The notes under the pieces: generated by a model
Database searches by the model: none
Seen by the model: the letters and a program-made list of their open reading frames with translations, nothing else
Told to the model about the DNA's origin: nothing
Assembly (NCBI GenBank): GCA_021442645.1
Contig: JABUSR010000114.1
Coordinates: 1-14,668, forward strand
DNA length: 14,668 bases
Direction of reading: 5' to 3'
Origin: Ruminiclostridium sp.
GTDB lineage: Bacteria > Bacillota > Clostridia > Oscillospirales > Oscillospiraceae
In this document: one piece after another, positions 13,701-14,668 of the stretch
How the letters are laid out: each line of letters opens with the position of its first letter
How positions within the stretch are numbered: the first letter of the stretch is position 1
Program-made: the position numbers and the translations under genes

Positions 13701-14668
13701 CGCACGTCCTCTTCGTGGGCTGGAGCGAGACCCAGGTTGCAAATATCCTGAGCGCAGGCGACCAGCAGCCCGACCTGGTGACCGGCATCACCATGCCCGA
13801 CGCAGATAAGGACGTCTATGCCGTCTGGTCCTATGACCAGAACAACAACGGCGTGGCAGACATCAAGGAGACCGGCAAGCTGCTGACCTATGACGCCAAC
13901 GGCGGCGACGACAGCAGCATGCCCGCACAGGATACCAACAAGTACGCCCCCGGTACGGAGGTTACCCTGAGCAAAACCGTCCCCACCCACGGGCAGGACG
14001 ACGGTAAGGACGTGGTCTTCATCGGCTGGACCACTGCCAAGAACAGCCAGATCTTCAAGGTAACTGACACCGCACCCAACACCGTGGAGAAGGTCACCTT
14101 CCAGAACGACAGCATCACCGTGTACGCAGCCTGGGGCTACGACAGCAACGGCAACAACAAGGCTGACGTGACCGAGATGAAGTACGACCTGAACTACATC
14201 CACAACGGCGCCCTCTCGGGTATGCCCGACAACCTGCCTGATCAGTTCGTGAAGGGCAACAAGGCAACCCTGAGCACCGATAAGCCTCTCCACCAGGATG
14301 TGAACGGCGTTCCCGTGGTCTTCATCGGCTGGTCCCTGGAGCTGGAGCGCAACATTCTGAGCGCAGGCGATAACTACAACTGCATCACCGAAGTTGACTT
14401 CACCGACCACGACATCTCCGTCTATGCCGTTTGGGGCTATGACACCGACGGCGACGGCACCGCTGACGCAACCCAGGAAGCCCACAAGCTGCTCTTTGAC
14501 AACAACGGCGGCTACAACGGCCCCGAGTCCGGCAAGTACTACCTGACCGACACCGTGATTGACCTGACTGCTGTCAAGCAGCCCATCCACGCTGACGAGA
14601 AGGAAGTTCCCGTGGCCTTCATCGGCTGGTCCGAGACTGCACCCAGCGGCATCTACACCAAGGACGAC
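10721..14668 (+). CDS. Very large secreted repeat protein (3' end outside window)
   Basis: The frame from ATG 10721 is open for 1316 codons to the window edge, with no stop. AGGAGG (10705-10710) lies ten bases before it. A classical Sec signal peptide begins MKKRLLAILLTLAM, with likely cleavage after A25 or A26 (TFA-AG). The rest is a tandem array of units of about 98-112 residues: twelve complete and one cut by the window end. Each unit reads roughly LTYDxNGG, PTHxxD, VVFxGWSxT, ILxAGDxxP, VTFTDxDIxVYAVWG, then YDTNGNGxADVxE. The first part resembles the Listeria-Bacteroides/InlB B-repeat (Flg_new-like) fold. The closing DxNxNxxxD segment resembles calcium-binding thrombospondin-3 or dockerin-like loops. 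The protein is acidic, as expected for an extracellular calcium-stabilised rod. No cell-wall anchor or enzymatic domain is visible in this part. An adhesin or cell-surface role is inference. A C10 tract lies in repeat 3. Confidence 0.9.
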   Translation, partial: MKKRLLAILLTLAMTVGLLPVATFAAGAYTVHYQDNYGGDSMPSDLWVGDSSSCPGGTFQLYGPPTDPAPTHGPDGSGNPVIFMGWSMDDPGTIYTVSDTRASVKDLITTITLGSNESGIVYAVWGLDEDCDNVPDVYESQLYYEPNTSPTDTVGNMPSATAFYERGETAYLVTNPVPTSTSGNLFLGWTFTPYSVFTKNDRAPDTLTSVDFTDSDVYVYAAWGEDTNNNSVADVLESYSVIYRPNGGELASIPVDSNKYLQGDMAVLKSAIPPTHSNENGKRVVFAGWSLTENTAICSAGDTPPPMVENAVTFNQAANIDLYPVWGYDTNRNDIADVNEEQYTLTYVYNNGDADYTDTSKYLADNTVPLAGGKHHDPVGGNNVVFIGWTTDQEASKTIYTVNNQSNLPDILTNVKFTDSSIVVYGVWGYDTNKDGIADADEAGYTLTYDKNGGDSITNSGTLYATGTKVGLNLLPTHGPDNNVDVAFVGWSLTGVPGILMAGDTVPATIEEVTFGTDDITVYAVWSYDKNGNGKADVTEATYKLTYDVNTGVDWNVPVDNNAYIEDDEVELAIRNNTSIAHNPVGGTNVVFLGWSTLQMPVLTGDDRSTFDDARLITKVKFADRDITVYAVWGLDTDGDGTPDVKEDYYKLTFDPNEGNRGAFAEKFVMDGDTVALTTATNPTHDDVNGVRVLFLGWSDTKEDILGKGDKAPSTYVKDKITINGASKIVYALWGYDENNNNKADVTEAKYTLTYLPGDVTNPQPDMPAASSDNLTGQTVKLKMDEPASGTYKGETVYFLGWSATKQPVMSKGDSYQDKLITEVTFEKNHIDVYAVWGYDTNGDTVADVKEDTYTLTYMPNDGKGVPKDNNLYLYTDTATLETVNLPIHDADHGKKVVFAGWTGTKQISIFEAGDTAPTYLTQVTFTDKTNKVVYAAWGYDINGNNIADVNETQYTLHYDPNGGSNAPADEKYLPDEEVTLNSQVPTHQDDGDTHVLFVGWSETQVANILSAGDQQPDLVTGITMPDADKDVYAVWSYDQNNNGVADIKETGKLLTYDANGGDDSSMPAQDTNKYAPGTEVTLSKTVPTHGQDDGKDVVFIGWTTAKNSQIFKVTDTAPNTVEKVTFQNDSITVYAAWGYDSNGNNKADVTEMKYDLNYIHNGALSGMPDNLPDQFVKGNKATLSTDKPLHQDVNGVPVVFIGWSLELERNILSAGDNYNCITEVDFTDHDISVYAVWGYDTDGDGTADATQEAHKLLFDNNGGYNGPESGKYYLTDTVIDLTAVKQPIHADEKEVPVAFIGWSETAPSGIYTKDD
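10805..14668 (+). repeat. Tandem protein-repeat array, 12 full units and one partial
   Basis: Unit starts in protein residues: 29, 141, 239, 342, 444, 542, 649, 750, 853, 954, 1052, 1154 and 1254 (last one cut). Unit lengths are 98-112 residues. Each ends in a WG or WS followed by a D/N-rich loop and ADV-type residues. Units 1 and 2 are the most divergent: the NGG turn is lost in unit 2 and altered in unit 1. The DNA copies are clearly diverged rather than near-identical, which suggests an old expansion. Confidence 0.9.
11628..11637 (+). repeat. C10 homopolymer inside the coding sequence
   Basis: Ten consecutive C encode T303-P304-P305-P306 in repeat 3, at a place where other repeats have AGDTxP. 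With one extra C the frame meets TGA at 11704-11706. With one C fewer it meets TAG at 11679-11681. Both would truncate the protein at roughly 320-330 residues. Confidence 0.9.

Noticed and set aside
10736..14590. 1284-codon open frame on the minus strand opposite the repeat protein
   Set aside because: It mirrors the codon bias of the true plus-strand gene. The plus frame has a ribosome binding site, a signal peptide and periodic conserved motifs; the minus frame has only low-complexity Val/Gly/Asp-rich periodicity derived from the repeats.
1..14668. CRISPR arrays, tRNA or rRNA genes, IS elements, prophage genes
   Set aside because: I looked for regularly spaced direct repeats, tRNA-like cloverleaf sequences and transposase or phage-like proteins and saw none. 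The only tandem repeats are the coding repeats of the surface protein.

Overview
The window looks like chromosomal DNA of a strictly anaerobic, fairly GC-rich member of the Clostridia. My best guess is a gut Oscillospiraceae/Eubacteriales relative. The reasons are a comEC-holA operon with Firmicutes-type AGGAGG ribosome binding sites, an N-terminal-rubredoxin ('reverse') rubrerythrin, a multimeric NAD-linked [FeFe] hydrogenase, and short intergenic hairpin repeats of a type I associate with that group. The genus is inference.

Layout. (1) Positions 1-3103, plus strand: the 3' part of comEC (DNA uptake channel), holA (DNA polymerase III delta) and a Toprim protein of the ribonuclease M5 type, all touching or overlapping, so one operon. 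(2) Positions 3170-3877: a single-gene unit with a near-consensus promoter, a leader with two small hairpins, a reverse rubrerythrin and a strong intrinsic terminator. (3) Positions 3878-4308: a gene-free spacer packed with inverted repeats, including a perfect 25-bp-arm palindrome, ending in the terminator of the next operon. (4) Positions 9972-4309, minus strand: a consensus promoter with a Rex-like dyad at the start site, a leader of about 195 nt, then hydC, hydB and hydA. (5) Positions 9973-10519: an AT-rich divergent spacer enclosing a G-rich, hairpin-forming block with no gene. (6) Positions 10520-14668, plus strand: promoter, structured leader and a very large secreted repeat protein that runs off the window. 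It is open for 1316 codons without a stop.

How the parts work together. HydC, HydB and HydA make a hydrogenase of the electron-bifurcating HydABC type. HydB is unusual: its usual C-terminal ferredoxin-like tail is replaced by a complete GltD/NfnB-like Fe-S flavoprotein with a second, probably NADP(H)-binding, dinucleotide site. The complex could therefore connect H2, ferredoxin, NAD(H) and NADP(H) in one enzyme. The rubrerythrin would protect such oxygen-sensitive metalloenzymes by removing peroxide.

The two most interesting points are the HydB-NfnB fusion next to a subunit with H-cluster motifs, and a run of ten C bases inside the surface-protein gene. A gain or loss of one C would stop translation within 70 bases, which is the architecture of a phase-variable gene.
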